From contig JACRBD010000132.1 of assembly GCA_016234625.1 (NCBI GenBank), forward strand, positions 1 to 36,000: a stretch of DNA of 36,000 bases, read 5' to 3'. Origin of the DNA: Caulobacterales bacterium. GTDB lineage: Bacteria > Pseudomonadota > Alphaproteobacteria > Caulobacterales > Caulobacteraceae. The notes under the pieces are model-generated. The model was given only the letters and a program-made list of their open reading frames with translations. It searched no databases and was not told the DNA's origin. The translations under genes and the position numbers were made by a program. Numbering within the stretch: position 1 is the stretch's first letter; every line of letters begins with the position of its first letter. This document shows positions 14,553 through 25,171 of this stretch, one piece after another.

Positions 14553-15218
14553 ATGGAATTTCTCAAGGATCGCAGGATAGTACTGGCCATCGGCGGCGGC
14601 GTGGCCCTGCTGCTCGGCATCCTGATCGCCGCGACGATCATGAACGGCGACAAGGGCCCCAACAAGCCGCCGCCCGCCGCCACCGGCGGCCTGGTGGTGG
14701 AGACCGGTCGCGACGACGACACCAAACTCGATCCGACCCGGCCGATCCGCTGCTTCGTCGGCGGCCTGTTCGTCGGCGAGCTGACCCTGACCGAATGCGC
14801 CAAGCGCAACGGCGTGGCCACCGACGCCCTGGATGTCGGTGTGGACGAGACCGGGGCCCTGGCCGCCACCGACGTCGCCGGCACAATCCTGGCCCCCCTG
14901 CCGCCCCCGGCCGCGCAGCAGCAGCCGGCGCCGGTCGAGCCGACCGCCAGCCAGCCGTCGCCGGTCCAGGCCACCGGCAACAGCTGCTGGAAGTACGCCG
15001 GGGCGACCTGGTCGCAGGTCGGATCGATGGACCTCAACAGCTGCGTGCAGACGCTCTACGCCGGTCAGTGCGAGCAGCGGGGAGGAGCCGCCTACGGCCG
15101 TTGGGGCGACCAGACCCTGCGCCTGGTTCGCGACCGGGTGGAGATTTCATCCGACAACCGCCGCTTCCGCACCCTGGTCGAACAGGGCGCCAACTGTTCC
15201 ATTCCGTCGGTCGGCTAG
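14553..15218 (+). CDS. Membrane-anchored hypothetical protein
   Basis: This 221-residue protein has one N-terminal transmembrane anchor (RRIVLAIGGGVALLLGILIA), a mid domain with a two-cysteine motif (IRCFVGGLFVGELTLTECAK), a Pro/Gln-rich linker near residues 115-140, and a C-terminal domain with four further cysteines (NSCWKYAG, LNSCVQTLYAGQCEQRGG, GANCSIPS). The layout suggests an anchored periplasmic protein with disulfides. No family is recognised. The linker and terminal domain recall cell-envelope proteins, but I assign no function. The ATG at 14553 was chosen over an in-frame TTG further upstream. A lipoprotein gene follows 18 bases downstream, probably co-transcribed. Confidence 0.75.
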   Translation: MEFLKDRRIVLAIGGGVALLLGILIAATIMNGDKGPNKPPPAATGGLVVETGRDDDTKLDPTRPIRCFVGGLFVGELTLTECAKRNGVATDALDVGVDETGALAATDVAGTILAPLPPPAAQQQPAPVEPTASQPSPVQATGNSCWKYAGATWSQVGSMDLNSCVQTLYAGQCEQRGGAAYGRWGDQTLRLVRDRVEISSDNRRFRTLVEQGANCSIPSVG

Positions 15219-15236
15219 AATACTTTGGGATCCGCT

Positions 15237-15620
15237 ATGTCCAGACTTGCCGCCACCGCCATCCTGATCGCCGCCGCCGCCGGGCTCAGCGCCTGCGAGA
15301 AGGAGCTCGAAGCCCCCCTCGACACCGGCGTCTGCTACGCCAGCAGCCAGGGGCCCAACGGCGAGGTCAAGTTCAATGTGGTGGCGCGCAATGTGCCCAA
15401 CATCGAGAACTGCGCCGCCCAGCTGGAAGGCGTGCGCTTGCGCTTCCTGCGCATGGGCGGACAGAATCACGAGATTTCTGGCGCCTATCAGGGCAACTTC
15501 CTGTTCCTGCGCTCGGAAGGCATCTTTCGCGCCCAGCACTGGGAAGGAAACCAGTACCTGATGCTGGTGCGCAGCGGCGACGGCCGGCTGGTGATCCCCG
15601 GCGCCGTCGGATCCGAATAG
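15237..15620 (+). CDS. Small lipoprotein
   Basis: This encodes a 127-residue protein with a lipoprotein signal peptide; the lipobox LSAC places the lipidated Cys at residue 20. The mature part begins CEKELEAPLDTGVCYASS and has further cysteines in VCYA and IENCAAQL, then an RFLRMGGQNHEISGAYQGN segment. It is likely anchored in the inner or outer membrane. No family is recognised. The ATG at 15237 has GGGA at 15227-15230. It probably forms a unit with the upstream membrane-anchored protein. Confidence 0.75.
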   Translation: MSRLAATAILIAAAAGLSACEKELEAPLDTGVCYASSQGPNGEVKFNVVARNVPNIENCAAQLEGVRLRFLRMGGQNHEISGAYQGNFLFLRSEGIFRAQHWEGNQYLMLVRSGDGRLVIPGAVGSE

Positions 15621-15677
15621 CTTCGGCGGGCGTTTCCGCACGCGATGAAATTGCTGTGCATAAGCCCTTGCCAATGA

Positions 15678-15692
15678 GAACAAAGTATGAAC
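15678..15692 (-). promoter_or_regulatory. LexA (SOS) box upstream of ssb
   Basis: GAACAAAGTATGAAC is, on the minus strand, GTTC-ATACTTT-GTTC, a perfect match to the alphaproteobacterial LexA box GTTC-N7-GTTC. It lies about 130 bp before the ssb start and nine bases before a CtrA box. SOS control of ssb is expected in this group. Confidence 0.75.
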
Positions 15693-15700
15693 TCATGGGT

Positions 15701-15715
15701 TTAACTAGTGGTTAA
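15701..15715 (+). promoter_or_regulatory. Perfect CtrA box upstream of ssb
   Basis: TTAACTAGTGGTTAA has two TTAA half-sites with exactly seven bases between them. A CcrM site (GATTC, 15737-15741) lies 22 bases further downstream. Together with the LexA box this suggests both cell-cycle and DNA-damage control of ssb. Confidence 0.65.
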
Positions 15716-15752
15716 CGCCCGCTAGTTTGGGCGTCAGATTCCGGCGCGCCCT

Positions 15753-15785
15753 GAAGTCCGATTGTCGGACTTCGCCTTCGAAGGC
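15753..15785 (+). promoter_or_regulatory. Adjacent hairpins in the ssb leader
   Basis: GAAGTCCGA-TTG-TCGGACTTC is a perfect 9-bp stem at 15753-15773, followed directly by the palindrome GCCTTCGAAGGC (15774-15785). They lie 38-71 bases before the ssb start. They could stabilise the leader or act as an attenuator; no known riboswitch is recognised. Confidence 0.4.
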
Positions 15786-15823
15786 AGGGGAGCGGTCGCC
15801 GGGCGTGATGAAGGAGCACTTCC

Positions 15824-16303
15824 ATGGCGGGCAGCGTCAACAAGGTCATTCTGGTCGGCAATCTGGGCAAGGATCCGGAGATCCGCACCCTCAATTCGGG
15901 CGACCGGGTGGCCAACCTCAGCCTGGCGACCTCGGAAACCTGGCGCGACCGGGTCTCGGGCGAGCGCAAGGAGCGCACCGAGTGGCACCGGGTGGTGATC
16001 TTCAACGACAACATCGTGAAGGTCGCCGAGCAGTACCTGAAAAAGGGCTCGACGGTGTACATCGAAGGCGCCCTGCAGACCCGCAAATGGACCGACCAGC
16101 AGGGCGTCGAGAAATACTCCACTGAAGTCGTGCTGCAGAAGTTCCGCGGCGAACTGACCATGCTTGGCGGCAAGGGCGACGGCGGCGGCGCCATGCGTCA
16201 CGAGGGCGGCGACTTCGGCGGCTACTCCGGCGGCGACCGCGCCCAGCCCTCGGGTCCCAAGGAGAGCTTCAGCGCCGACCTGGACGACGAGATCCCGTTC
16301 TAG
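15824..16303 (+). CDS. ssb: Single-stranded DNA-binding protein
   Basis: This is a 159-residue bacterial SSB. Residues 1-110 form the OB fold ([49 protein letters not shown]). A Gly-rich flexible linker and the acidic C-terminal tip DLDDEIPF follow; the tip recruits repair and replication proteins. It coats single-stranded DNA in replication, recombination and repair. The ATG at 15824 has AAGGAG upstream. The promoter region contains LexA, CtrA and GANTC sites. The next gene begins 10 bases after the stop, so it probably shares the transcript. Confidence 0.97.
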   Translation: MAGSVNKVILVGNLGKDPEIRTLNSGDRVANLSLATSETWRDRVSGERKERTEWHRVVIFNDNIVKVAEQYLKKGSTVYIEGALQTRKWTDQQGVEKYSTEVVLQKFRGELTMLGGKGDGGGAMRHEGGDFGGYSGGDRAQPSGPKESFSADLDDEIPF

Positions 16304-16312
16304 GCCGACCTG

Positions 16313-17509
16313 ATGCGCGTCCTGGTCCTCGGGGCGTCCGGTTTCATCGGATCGCACGTCGCCGCCGCCCTGATGGCGGCGGGACATCAGGTGCGCGCCG
16401 GCGCCCGGCGACCCGAGACGGCCCGGCGCCTGGCGCCTGGCCATGACTGGGTGAGGGCGGACTTCGGCGACCTGGCCGCCGCCGCCGACTGGACGCCATT
16501 GCTGGCCGGGACAGACGCCGTGGTGAACTGCGTCGGCGTCCTTCAGGATGGGGCGGGCGACAGCGTGAAGGCCGCGCATGAGACCGGTCCGCGGGCCCTG
16601 ATCGTCGCCTGCCAGGAGCAGGGCGTATCCCGCCTGATCCACCTCTCGGCGGTCGGCGCCGACCTCGGCGCGGCGCCGGCCTATGCGCGCTCGAAACAGG
16701 CTACCGAGGTGATGCTGGCGAACAGCTCGCTGGACTGGGTGGTGCTGCGGCCCTCGCTGGTGCTTGCGCGCGGGGTCTACGGCGGCTCGGCCCTTCTGCG
16801 GGGACTGGCGGCGTTTCCCGCGGTCATTCCGGTCGCCGGCGGCGACCAGCGGTTCCGCCCCCTGGCCATGGATGATCTCTGCGCCGCCGTGGTGCGCCTG
16901 CTGTCGTCGGACGCGCCCTCGCGGCTGACGCTTGATCTTGCCGGGCCGGACGTCGTCACCCTCGGCGACCTGCTGGGGTGGGCCGGCTGGTCATCGGCCC
17001 TTCGCACGACCTCGCTGCGCCAGATGGATCACGACGTCGCGGGCGAGCCCTCGGACCTGACGCCGCTGGGCCTGACACCGCTGGGCTTCGCCCGCCAGCT
17101 GGCCGCAAGTCCCGCCGCCGTCCAGGACCGCTGGCATGCGCGGCTCCATTTCGTGCGGCCGCTGGCCATCCTGGTCCTCGGCCTGTTCTGGATCGTGACC
17201 GGACTGGTGACGCTGGGGCCGGGGTGGCAGGCGTCGTTGGCGCATATGGAGGTGGCGGGATTTGGCCGGGCCAGCGGCGCGCTGACCCTGGCGGGAGCGC
17301 TGGTCGATCTGGCCCTGGGACTGGCCCTTTGGGTCAGGCCGTGGTCGCAGGCGGCGGCCCTGGCCATGGTCGGCGTCTCGCTTGGCTATCTCGCGGCCGG
17401 AACCATCGGCGCCCCGCAGCTCTGGATCGATCCGCTGGGGCCCTGGCTGAAGATCCTGCCGGGCATCGTGCTGTGCCTGTTCGTCGCCGCCACGGACGAT
17501 CGCCGATGA
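16313..17509 (+). CDS. SDR-family oxidoreductase fused to a DoxX-like membrane domain
   Basis: This 398-residue protein has an N-terminal extended-SDR/NmrA-like domain with the nucleotide-binding motif GASGFIGSHVAAAL at residues about 7-20 and a YARSK motif near residue 125, the usual active-site Tyr-x3-Lys. The C-terminal 120 residues contain four hydrophobic segments (LAILVLGLFWIVTGLVTL, LVDLALGLALWV and so on) like DoxX. Such fusions occur next to DUF2269 proteins, as here. Substrate unknown. Its stop overlaps the next start (ATGA), indicating translational coupling. Confidence 0.85.
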   Translation: MRVLVLGASGFIGSHVAAALMAAGHQVRAGARRPETARRLAPGHDWVRADFGDLAAAADWTPLLAGTDAVVNCVGVLQDGAGDSVKAAHETGPRALIVACQEQGVSRLIHLSAVGADLGAAPAYARSKQATEVMLANSSLDWVVLRPSLVLARGVYGGSALLRGLAAFPAVIPVAGGDQRFRPLAMDDLCAAVVRLLSSDAPSRLTLDLAGPDVVTLGDLLGWAGWSSALRTTSLRQMDHDVAGEPSDLTPLGLTPLGFARQLAASPAAVQDRWHARLHFVRPLAILVLGLFWIVTGLVTLGPGWQASLAHMEVAGFGRASGALTLAGALVDLALGLALWVRPWSQAAALAMVGVSLGYLAAGTIGAPQLWIDPLGPWLKILPGIVLCLFVAATDDRR

Positions 17510-17973
17510 CCCTCTATGTCATGCTCAAGCTGGTCCATATCCTGTCGGGCGCGGTCCTGTTCGGTACGGGTGCGGGCATCGCCTTCTTCATGCTGGCCGC
17601 TCACCGGACCGGCGACACCCGAACCGTGGCGGCGACCGCACGGATGGTGGTGCTGGCCGACTTCGTCTTCACCACCCCCGCGGTGATCGTTCAGCCGCTG
17701 AGCGGCATCGCGCTGATCCTGCTGCAGGGCTATCCGCCCACCGCGGCCTGGCTGCTCGTGGTCTACGGGCTGTACCTGCTGATTGGCGTCTGCTGGCTGC
17801 CCGTTGTGGTCATCCAGATGCGCATCCGCCGGTTGGCGGAGGCCGCGGCCGCGGCGGGGCAGGCGTTGCCGCTGGCCTATCACCGCCTGTTCCGCATCTG
17901 GTTTCTGCTGGGCTGGCCGGCCTTCGCCGGCGTAGTGGCCATCTACGGGTTGATGATCGCGAGGCCCGCATGA
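17506..17973 (+). CDS. DUF2269 family membrane protein
   Basis: This is a 155-residue integral membrane protein with four predicted helices. The opening MTLYVMLKLVHILSGAVLFG and the later HRLFRIWFLLGWPAF are characteristic of DUF2269. Two conserved His residues lie in or near the helices (KLVHILSG and YHRLFR). Molecular function is unknown. It overlaps the SDR-DoxX gene by four bases upstream and the HAD gene by four bases downstream, so the three form a tightly coupled unit downstream of ssb. SDR-DoxX and DUF2269 neighbours suggest a joint membrane redox-related role, but this is inference. Confidence 0.85.
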   Translation: MTLYVMLKLVHILSGAVLFGTGAGIAFFMLAAHRTGDTRTVAATARMVVLADFVFTTPAVIVQPLSGIALILLQGYPPTAAWLLVVYGLYLLIGVCWLPVVVIQMRIRRLAEAAAAAGQALPLAYHRLFRIWFLLGWPAFAGVVAIYGLMIARPA

Positions 17974-18764
17974 GTGTGATCCGCCTGATCGCCACCGACC
18001 TGGACGGCACCCTGCTGCGCGGTGACGGCGGCATCTCGTCCCGCACCCGGGCGGCCATCGCCGGCGCCCAGGCGGCGGGCCTGACGGTGGTCTTCGTCAC
18101 CGCCCGGCCGCCCCGCGATGTGGCCGCGATCGCCGAGCATGTGGGCATCACGGGCGTGGCGGTCTGCTCCAACGGGGCGATCGTCCACGACCTGGCCACC
18201 GGGGAGACCCACCGGCACGTGCGGCTCTGTTCCGATCTGGCTCGCGATCTGGTCACCGAGCTGAGGCTGGCCGAACCCGGGATCAGCTTCGCCACCGAAC
18301 ACGGGCACAAGGTAGGTCAGGAGCCGGGCTTTCCCGACTTCTTCGCCGACACCGTCCATCATCACCCGCGCCGCGTGGACGATGCCGTTCTGCTCTGCGC
18401 CGAGGATCTGACCAAGCTCCTGATCCATCATCCGGACCATGAGGCGGAAGCGTTGCTGCACCGGATCCGCGGCCATGCGGGCGACCGCGCCGAGGTGATC
18501 TGGTCGGGCGCGCCGTTCATCGAGATCGCCACGCCGGGGGTGTCGAAGGGCGCCGGCCTGGCCGCCTTCTGCGGCGACCTGGGCGTTACGGCGGCGCAGG
18601 TCATCGCCTTTGGCGACATGCCCAATGACCTGCCCATGCTGGCCTTCGCCGGCCGCGGCGTGGCCGTGGCCAACGCCCATCCGGACGTGCTGGCCGCCGC
18701 CGACGAGATCACTGCCGCCAACGATGACGACGGCGTGGCTATCGTAATTGAGAGTCTGCTTTAG
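17970..18764 (+). CDS. Cof-type HAD-IIB phosphatase
   Basis: This 264-residue HAD-superfamily hydrolase of the Cof (class IIB) type has motif I DLDGTLL at residues about 10-16 with the nucleophile and acid/base aspartates, motif II VFVTARPP, and motif IV FGDMPNDLPML near the C-terminus. These enzymes dephosphorylate sugar phosphates, flavin or pyridoxal phosphate in the cytoplasm; the substrate here cannot be told. The start overlaps the DUF2269 stop (ATGA). A hairpin follows the gene. Confidence 0.9.
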   Translation: MSVIRLIATDLDGTLLRGDGGISSRTRAAIAGAQAAGLTVVFVTARPPRDVAAIAEHVGITGVAVCSNGAIVHDLATGETHRHVRLCSDLARDLVTELRLAEPGISFATEHGHKVGQEPGFPDFFADTVHHHPRRVDDAVLLCAEDLTKLLIHHPDHEAEALLHRIRGHAGDRAEVIWSGAPFIEIATPGVSKGAGLAAFCGDLGVTAAQVIAFGDMPNDLPMLAFAGRGVAVANAHPDVLAAADEITAANDDDGVAIVIESLL

Positions 18765-18778
18765 CCCCCCAAGAATAT

Positions 18779-18810
18779 CCGCTCGGCCTCGCTTTCGAGA
18801 GGATGAGCGG
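18779..18810 (+). terminator. Stem-loop after the HAD gene
   Basis: CCGCTC (18779-18784) and GAGCGG (18805-18810) enclose an inner CCTC/GAGG stem around GCTTTC. No T-tract is present. It probably ends or attenuates the ssb-to-HAD transcript. Confidence 0.4.
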
Positions 18811-18906
18811 AAGTGTGCGGGTATTTCCGATCCCCCACAGTCCGTAACCCTGATTGACCGCCCCCGGGGTTCCATTGGCGGCGCATCCCGTGCGAGGAGA
18901 TCCCCC

Positions 18907-19824
18907 GTGACCTCCCCGTCGTCAAAATCGCCATTCGTCCTGGCCGAATGGGCCGCCATCGCCGCGATCATCATCGTCTGGGGGGTCAACAACGCCGCCG
19001 CCAAGCTGGCCACCGACGTGCTGCCGCCGTTCTTCGTCGGCGGGGTGCGGTTCGCCATCGCCCTTCTGGTGCTGATCCCGTTCCTCAAGCCGCCGTTCCC
19101 GCCGTTGCGGCAGGTGGGGCCGATCCTGCTGCTGCTGGGGCCGCTGCATTTCGGGCTGATCTACTACGGCTTCTCGATCGTGAAGAACCTCAGCCCGCTG
19201 GTGGTGTCGCTGCAGCTGTGGATCCCGATGACCGCCTTCTTCGCCTGGCGGCTGCTGGGCGAGACCATGAGCCGCTCAGGCCTGGCCGGGATGATCGTGG
19301 CCTTCGCCGGGGTGGCCTGGATGAGCCTGGACCCGCGCGCCGCCGGCGACCTGCCGGGCATCCTGATCGGGGTGCTGGCCAGCGCCATGTGGGCGTTGGG
19401 AACAGTCTGGGTGCGCCGCTCGCCGGCGGTGACGCCGCTGAAGATGCAGGCCCTGACCTCGCTGATCGGAGCCCCCGCCCTGCTGGCTGCCTCGTTCCTG
19501 TTCGAGGACGATGTGCTGCACAAGGCGGCTTCGGCCGGCTGGATGATCTGGGGCACGGTGGTCTGGGCCGCCCTGGCCTCGACGATCGGCGCCTCGGCCC
19601 TGCTGTTCTGGCTGGTGCAGCGGCGCGAGCCCGGGCGGGTGACGCCCTGGTTCCTGCTGACGCCGCTGGTGTCCTGCGGCATCGGTATCGGTCTGATGGG
19701 CGACCAGTTGACGCCCCAGCTGGCCCTTGGCGGCGCCGCGACCCTCGTCGGCGTGGCCCTGGTGGCCCTGTCCGAGCAGCGCGCGGCCGCGGCTGCGGCC
19801 TCCGCGGCGTCGGCTCAACTCTGA
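18907..19824 (+). CDS. EamA-family drug/metabolite transporter
   Basis: This 305-residue DMT-superfamily permease has ten predicted transmembrane helices in two EamA repeats. It has the typical first-helix motif IIIVWGVNNAAAKLATDVLPP and PFFVGGVRF, and the second-repeat GVLASAMWALGTVWVRR. Members export amino acids or related metabolites; this one resembles the cysteine/O-acetylserine exporter subgroup, but the substrate is uncertain. The GTG at 18907 is chosen because AGGAGA lies exactly six bases upstream. A longer in-frame extension would add a non-membrane leader. The C-terminus is an Ala-rich tail. Confidence 0.88.
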   Translation: MTSPSSKSPFVLAEWAAIAAIIIVWGVNNAAAKLATDVLPPFFVGGVRFAIALLVLIPFLKPPFPPLRQVGPILLLLGPLHFGLIYYGFSIVKNLSPLVVSLQLWIPMTAFFAWRLLGETMSRSGLAGMIVAFAGVAWMSLDPRAAGDLPGILIGVLASAMWALGTVWVRRSPAVTPLKMQALTSLIGAPALLAASFLFEDDVLHKAASAGWMIWGTVVWAALASTIGASALLFWLVQRREPGRVTPWFLLTPLVSCGIGIGLMGDQLTPQLALGGAATLVGVALVALSEQRAAAAAASAASAQL

Positions 19825-19839
19825 ACCGACTCGCCGTGG

Positions 19840-20184
19840 CTACAGGCCCAGGCGCGGACCCAGCCAGACCACGGCGGCATACAGGGTAATGGTCAGCAGG
19901 CAGCCCGCCGCCAGCGCCGGCCAGAAGCCGACCCCGCGCCTCAACAGCGCCGGGATCAGCAGGAACATCGGCAGGGACGGCAGAACGAACCAGAACGTTC
20001 CCGTGGCGTGCGCCGCCATCCGCTGGGGATCGGCGGTGTCGCGCCATAGCCAGATCATCCCGAGCACCGACACCAGCGGCAGCGACGCGATCAGCCCGCC
20101 GAGCCCCGGATAGCGCTTGGCGACCTCCGACACGGCGGCGACCAGCAGGCCGGACACCGCGGCCTTGACGATCAGGTAGAGCAT
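19840..20184 (-). CDS. DUF3147 family membrane protein
   Basis: This is a 114-residue protein with four hydrophobic helices. The opening MLYLIVKAAVSGLLVAAVSE, then KRYPGLGGLIASLPLVSVLG, and the middle segment ATGTFWFVLPSLPMFLLIP match the DUF3147 pattern. Function unknown. It begins five bases after the sodC stop on the same strand and is probably co-transcribed. It converges with the EamA gene. Confidence 0.85.
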   Translation of the reverse strand: MLYLIVKAAVSGLLVAAVSEVAKRYPGLGGLIASLPLVSVLGMIWLWRDTADPQRMAAHATGTFWFVLPSLPMFLLIPALLRRGVGFWPALAAGCLLTITLYAAVVWLGPRLGL

Positions 20185-20189
20185 CGCGC

Positions 20190-20708
20190 TCAGGGCGCCT
20201 TGATCACGGCGCAGGCGACCCGCGCGCCGGCCCCGCCGATCGGCTGGCTGAGATGGTCATCCGGCGCGGCGTGAATCACCAGGGCCGAGCCGTCGGCGTC
20301 CAGCAGGGGGCCGCGGTCGGCGGCGGTCAGGGAGACGAAGGGGCTGAACACCTCCGCCATCGCCACGCCGTCGGCGCCGGCGAACAGATTGGGCAGATCG
20401 CCGGTCTCCGTGGCGGCCGGATTGAGCAGGCCGTGCACGGCCGCCGCGTCGTGGCGGGTGTGACTGCCGGCCGACTTGAAGTCGGCGCTCGAACAGTCGG
20501 CCTTCTCGTGGAAATGCAGGCCGTGCCAGCCCGGCGTCAGCCCCCTGGCCTCGATGCGCATGACCAGGCCGCCTGGAGCCTCGGTGAGGGTCGCGGCGCC
20601 CATGTCGGCGCCCGTCGGCCCCTTCAGCGGGATGGTCAGGGGGCCCGGACAGGCCAGGGCGGGCAGGGCGATGGCGGCGATCGCGAGGGGCAGGATCAGA
20701 CGACGCAT
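20190..20708 (-). CDS. sodC: Cu/Zn superoxide dismutase
   Basis: This 172-residue protein starts with a signal peptide (MRRLILPLAIAAIALPALA), so it is periplasmic. It has the SodC fold landmarks: GLHFHEKADC with the paired copper His ligands and one disulfide Cys, AGSH as the bridging His, a VHG His, the GDLPNL zinc Asp, VIHAAPDD as the last copper His, and GGAGARVACAVI with the second Cys. The position that usually holds a zinc-binding His two residues before GDLP is Glu here (TETGDLP). It dismutates superoxide in the envelope. I chose the ATG at 20706-20708, with GGAG upstream; a longer start would add a polar leader. Confidence 0.88.
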   Translation of the reverse strand: MRRLILPLAIAAIALPALACPGPLTIPLKGPTGADMGAATLTEAPGGLVMRIEARGLTPGWHGLHFHEKADCSSADFKSAGSHTRHDAAAVHGLLNPAATETGDLPNLFAGADGVAMAEVFSPFVSLTAADRGPLLDADGSALVIHAAPDDHLSQPIGGAGARVACAVIKAP

Positions 20709-20841
20709 GGCGAGGCTCCGGGACCTGTCCGGCGAGGCCGGACAATTCATCGATTTATGCCTGAAAACACCTGAAAATACCGTCCTAAAGATGGCGTCGG
20801 CCGACCCTGAATGTTAACAGGAACACGGACGCTTCCTGTCC

Positions 20842-20846
20842 GATTC
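20842..20846. promoter_or_regulatory. GANTC (CcrM) methylation site upstream of gyrA
   Basis: GATTC lies 20 bases before the gyrA start. In Caulobacter such promoter sites are methylated by CcrM and read by GcrA, linking expression to the replication cycle. Whether it acts at this promoter is inference. Confidence 0.3.
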
Positions 20847-20865
20847 TGACAGCAAATTCCCGCAC

Positions 20866-23634
<2,769 letters not shown>

Positions 23635-23651
23635 GGCGCAAGGGGGACTGA

Positions 23652-24146
23652 GTGGCGAGAGTCGGACTCTATCCGGGCACGTTCGATCCGATGACCAACG
23701 GTCATCTGGACATCATCGGCCGGGCCGTGAAGCTGGTGGACAAGCTGGTCATCGGCGTCGCCCTGAACGAAGGCAAGGGGCCGCTGTTCTCGCATGAGGA
23801 ACGGATGGCCATCGTCCGCGACGAGACCGCCCATCTGCAGACGATCGCCGAGATCGAAGTGGTCCCGTTCAAGGGCCTGCTGATGCACTTCGCCCGCGAG
23901 GTTCACGCCGGCATCATCGTCCGCGGCCTGCGGGCCGTGGCCGACTTCGAATACGAGTTCCAGATGACCGCCATGAACCAGCAACTCGACCGCGAGATCG
24001 AGACCGTGTTCCTGATGGCCGATCCCCGCCACCAGGCGGTGGCCTCCCGGCTGGTCAAGGAGATCGCGGTGCTGGGCGGGGACATCACCAAGTTCGTCAC
24101 CCCGGGCGTGGCGGAGCGCCTGATGAGCAAGGTCGGTCGGGGCTGA
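23652..24146 (+). CDS. coaD: Phosphopantetheine adenylyltransferase
   Basis: This 164-residue CoaD catalyses the fourth step of coenzyme A synthesis, adenylating 4'-phosphopantetheine in the cytoplasm. The nucleotidyltransferase motif (Y)PGTFDPMTNGHLDII is at residues 7-22, with the T/HxGH signature. VRGLRAVADFEYEFQM and the C-terminal ISS-like segment are also present (here ASRLVKEIA). Length is normal for the family. The start is GTG at 23652 with AGGGGG five bases upstream. It probably shares the gyrA transcript. Confidence 0.97.
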   Translation: MARVGLYPGTFDPMTNGHLDIIGRAVKLVDKLVIGVALNEGKGPLFSHEERMAIVRDETAHLQTIAEIEVVPFKGLLMHFAREVHAGIIVRGLRAVADFEYEFQMTAMNQQLDREIETVFLMADPRHQAVASRLVKEIAVLGGDITKFVTPGVAERLMSKVGRG

Positions 24147-24148
24147 CC

Positions 24149-25171
24149 ATGCGGGCGCTGGCGGCGATCCTGGTGGCGACCCTGTTCCTGGCAGGACCGG
24201 CAGTGGCGGCCGAACGGCCCTTCGATCGCGCCTGCATGGACGACTACGGCCGCGACCTCTGTGATTCAGCGATGCGGGCGAAAATCCGCGCCAGTTTCGG
24301 CCTGCCGTCAGTCGAGGAGCTTGCGGCGGAAGGCTTCGAGGGCGTCCGCGTCTTTACGATCAACGGTTACTCGCACGACATGCCGCCGGTCAGCATCCTG
24401 CGGCGAGGCGCGGGGCCGCCGAAGGTCGAGGTGTCGACCGGCGGCGTGGTGCGGCGGACGATCTCGACGGACGCCTCGCCCTGGGACTGGCTGCTGGTTG
24501 AGACATTGAGCCGCCTCGTTACGGCCTCTCCCGAGCGTCAACCCAAGCCAGCGCCGTCAACGAACCCCGGCGAAATAAGTATCTGCCTGCACGCCTGGGT
24601 GACGATCACCGAAGTGATTTCGAACGGCAGGGTCGTCAGGCGCATTCGCAACGCCTGCGACGGCGATCCGATTTTCGACGGCGCGTTCCAGCTGTCGACG
24701 GTCGCCCTTGGGGCCTTCCAGGGTTGCTGGAAACTCGACCCGGCACACTACCGCAACGACTCGGAGCGGCTGATCGGCTGCGCCAAGCTCAAGGGCGACA
24801 ACGGCTACGGCGCGGCGAGCCTGCTCAACGCCCTGGAGGATTCTCCGGTATTGCAGACCCGCAATGCGATCTCGCCCGATCGCTGGCTGGACGCCGATGC
24901 GACGGTCGTCTGGCCTGGTGAAGCCCTCGTCAGCGGCCGAACGCCGGTCGCGGCGGCCTGGACCACGCACGGCGGCGCCGACCCGAACGTCCGAATCGAG
25001 TCCGTCGAGGCCGCGACCTTCAAGACCGGAACCGTTGTTGGGGTGCTCTACCGCGAGATGGGCCGCGACCAGTACGAACAAGCATCGTTCCGCCAGGACT
25101 GGGTCAGGGAGGAGGGCGTGTGGCGTCTCACCCGCTGGACGGTCGAGTCCTTCAGACCCGCGTCGCCATGA
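24149..25171 (+). CDS. Exported hypothetical protein
   Basis: This 340-residue protein has a signal peptide (MRALAAILVATLFLAGPAVA-AE). The mature part has several cysteines (RACMDDYGRDLCDSAM, ISICLHAWVTITE, IRNACDGD, FQGCWKLD, LIGCAKLKG). I do not recognise a family. It starts two bases after coaD and overlaps the next gene by four bases (ATGA), so it is part of the coaD transcript. Periplasmic or secreted location is likely; no function is assigned. Confidence 0.75.
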   Translation: MRALAAILVATLFLAGPAVAAERPFDRACMDDYGRDLCDSAMRAKIRASFGLPSVEELAAEGFEGVRVFTINGYSHDMPPVSILRRGAGPPKVEVSTGGVVRRTISTDASPWDWLLVETLSRLVTASPERQPKPAPSTNPGEISICLHAWVTITEVISNGRVVRRIRNACDGDPIFDGAFQLSTVALGAFQGCWKLDPAHYRNDSERLIGCAKLKGDNGYGAASLLNALEDSPVLQTRNAISPDRWLDADATVVWPGEALVSGRTPVAAAWTTHGGADPNVRIESVEAATFKTGTVVGVLYREMGRDQYEQASFRQDWVREEGVWRLTRWTVESFRPASP

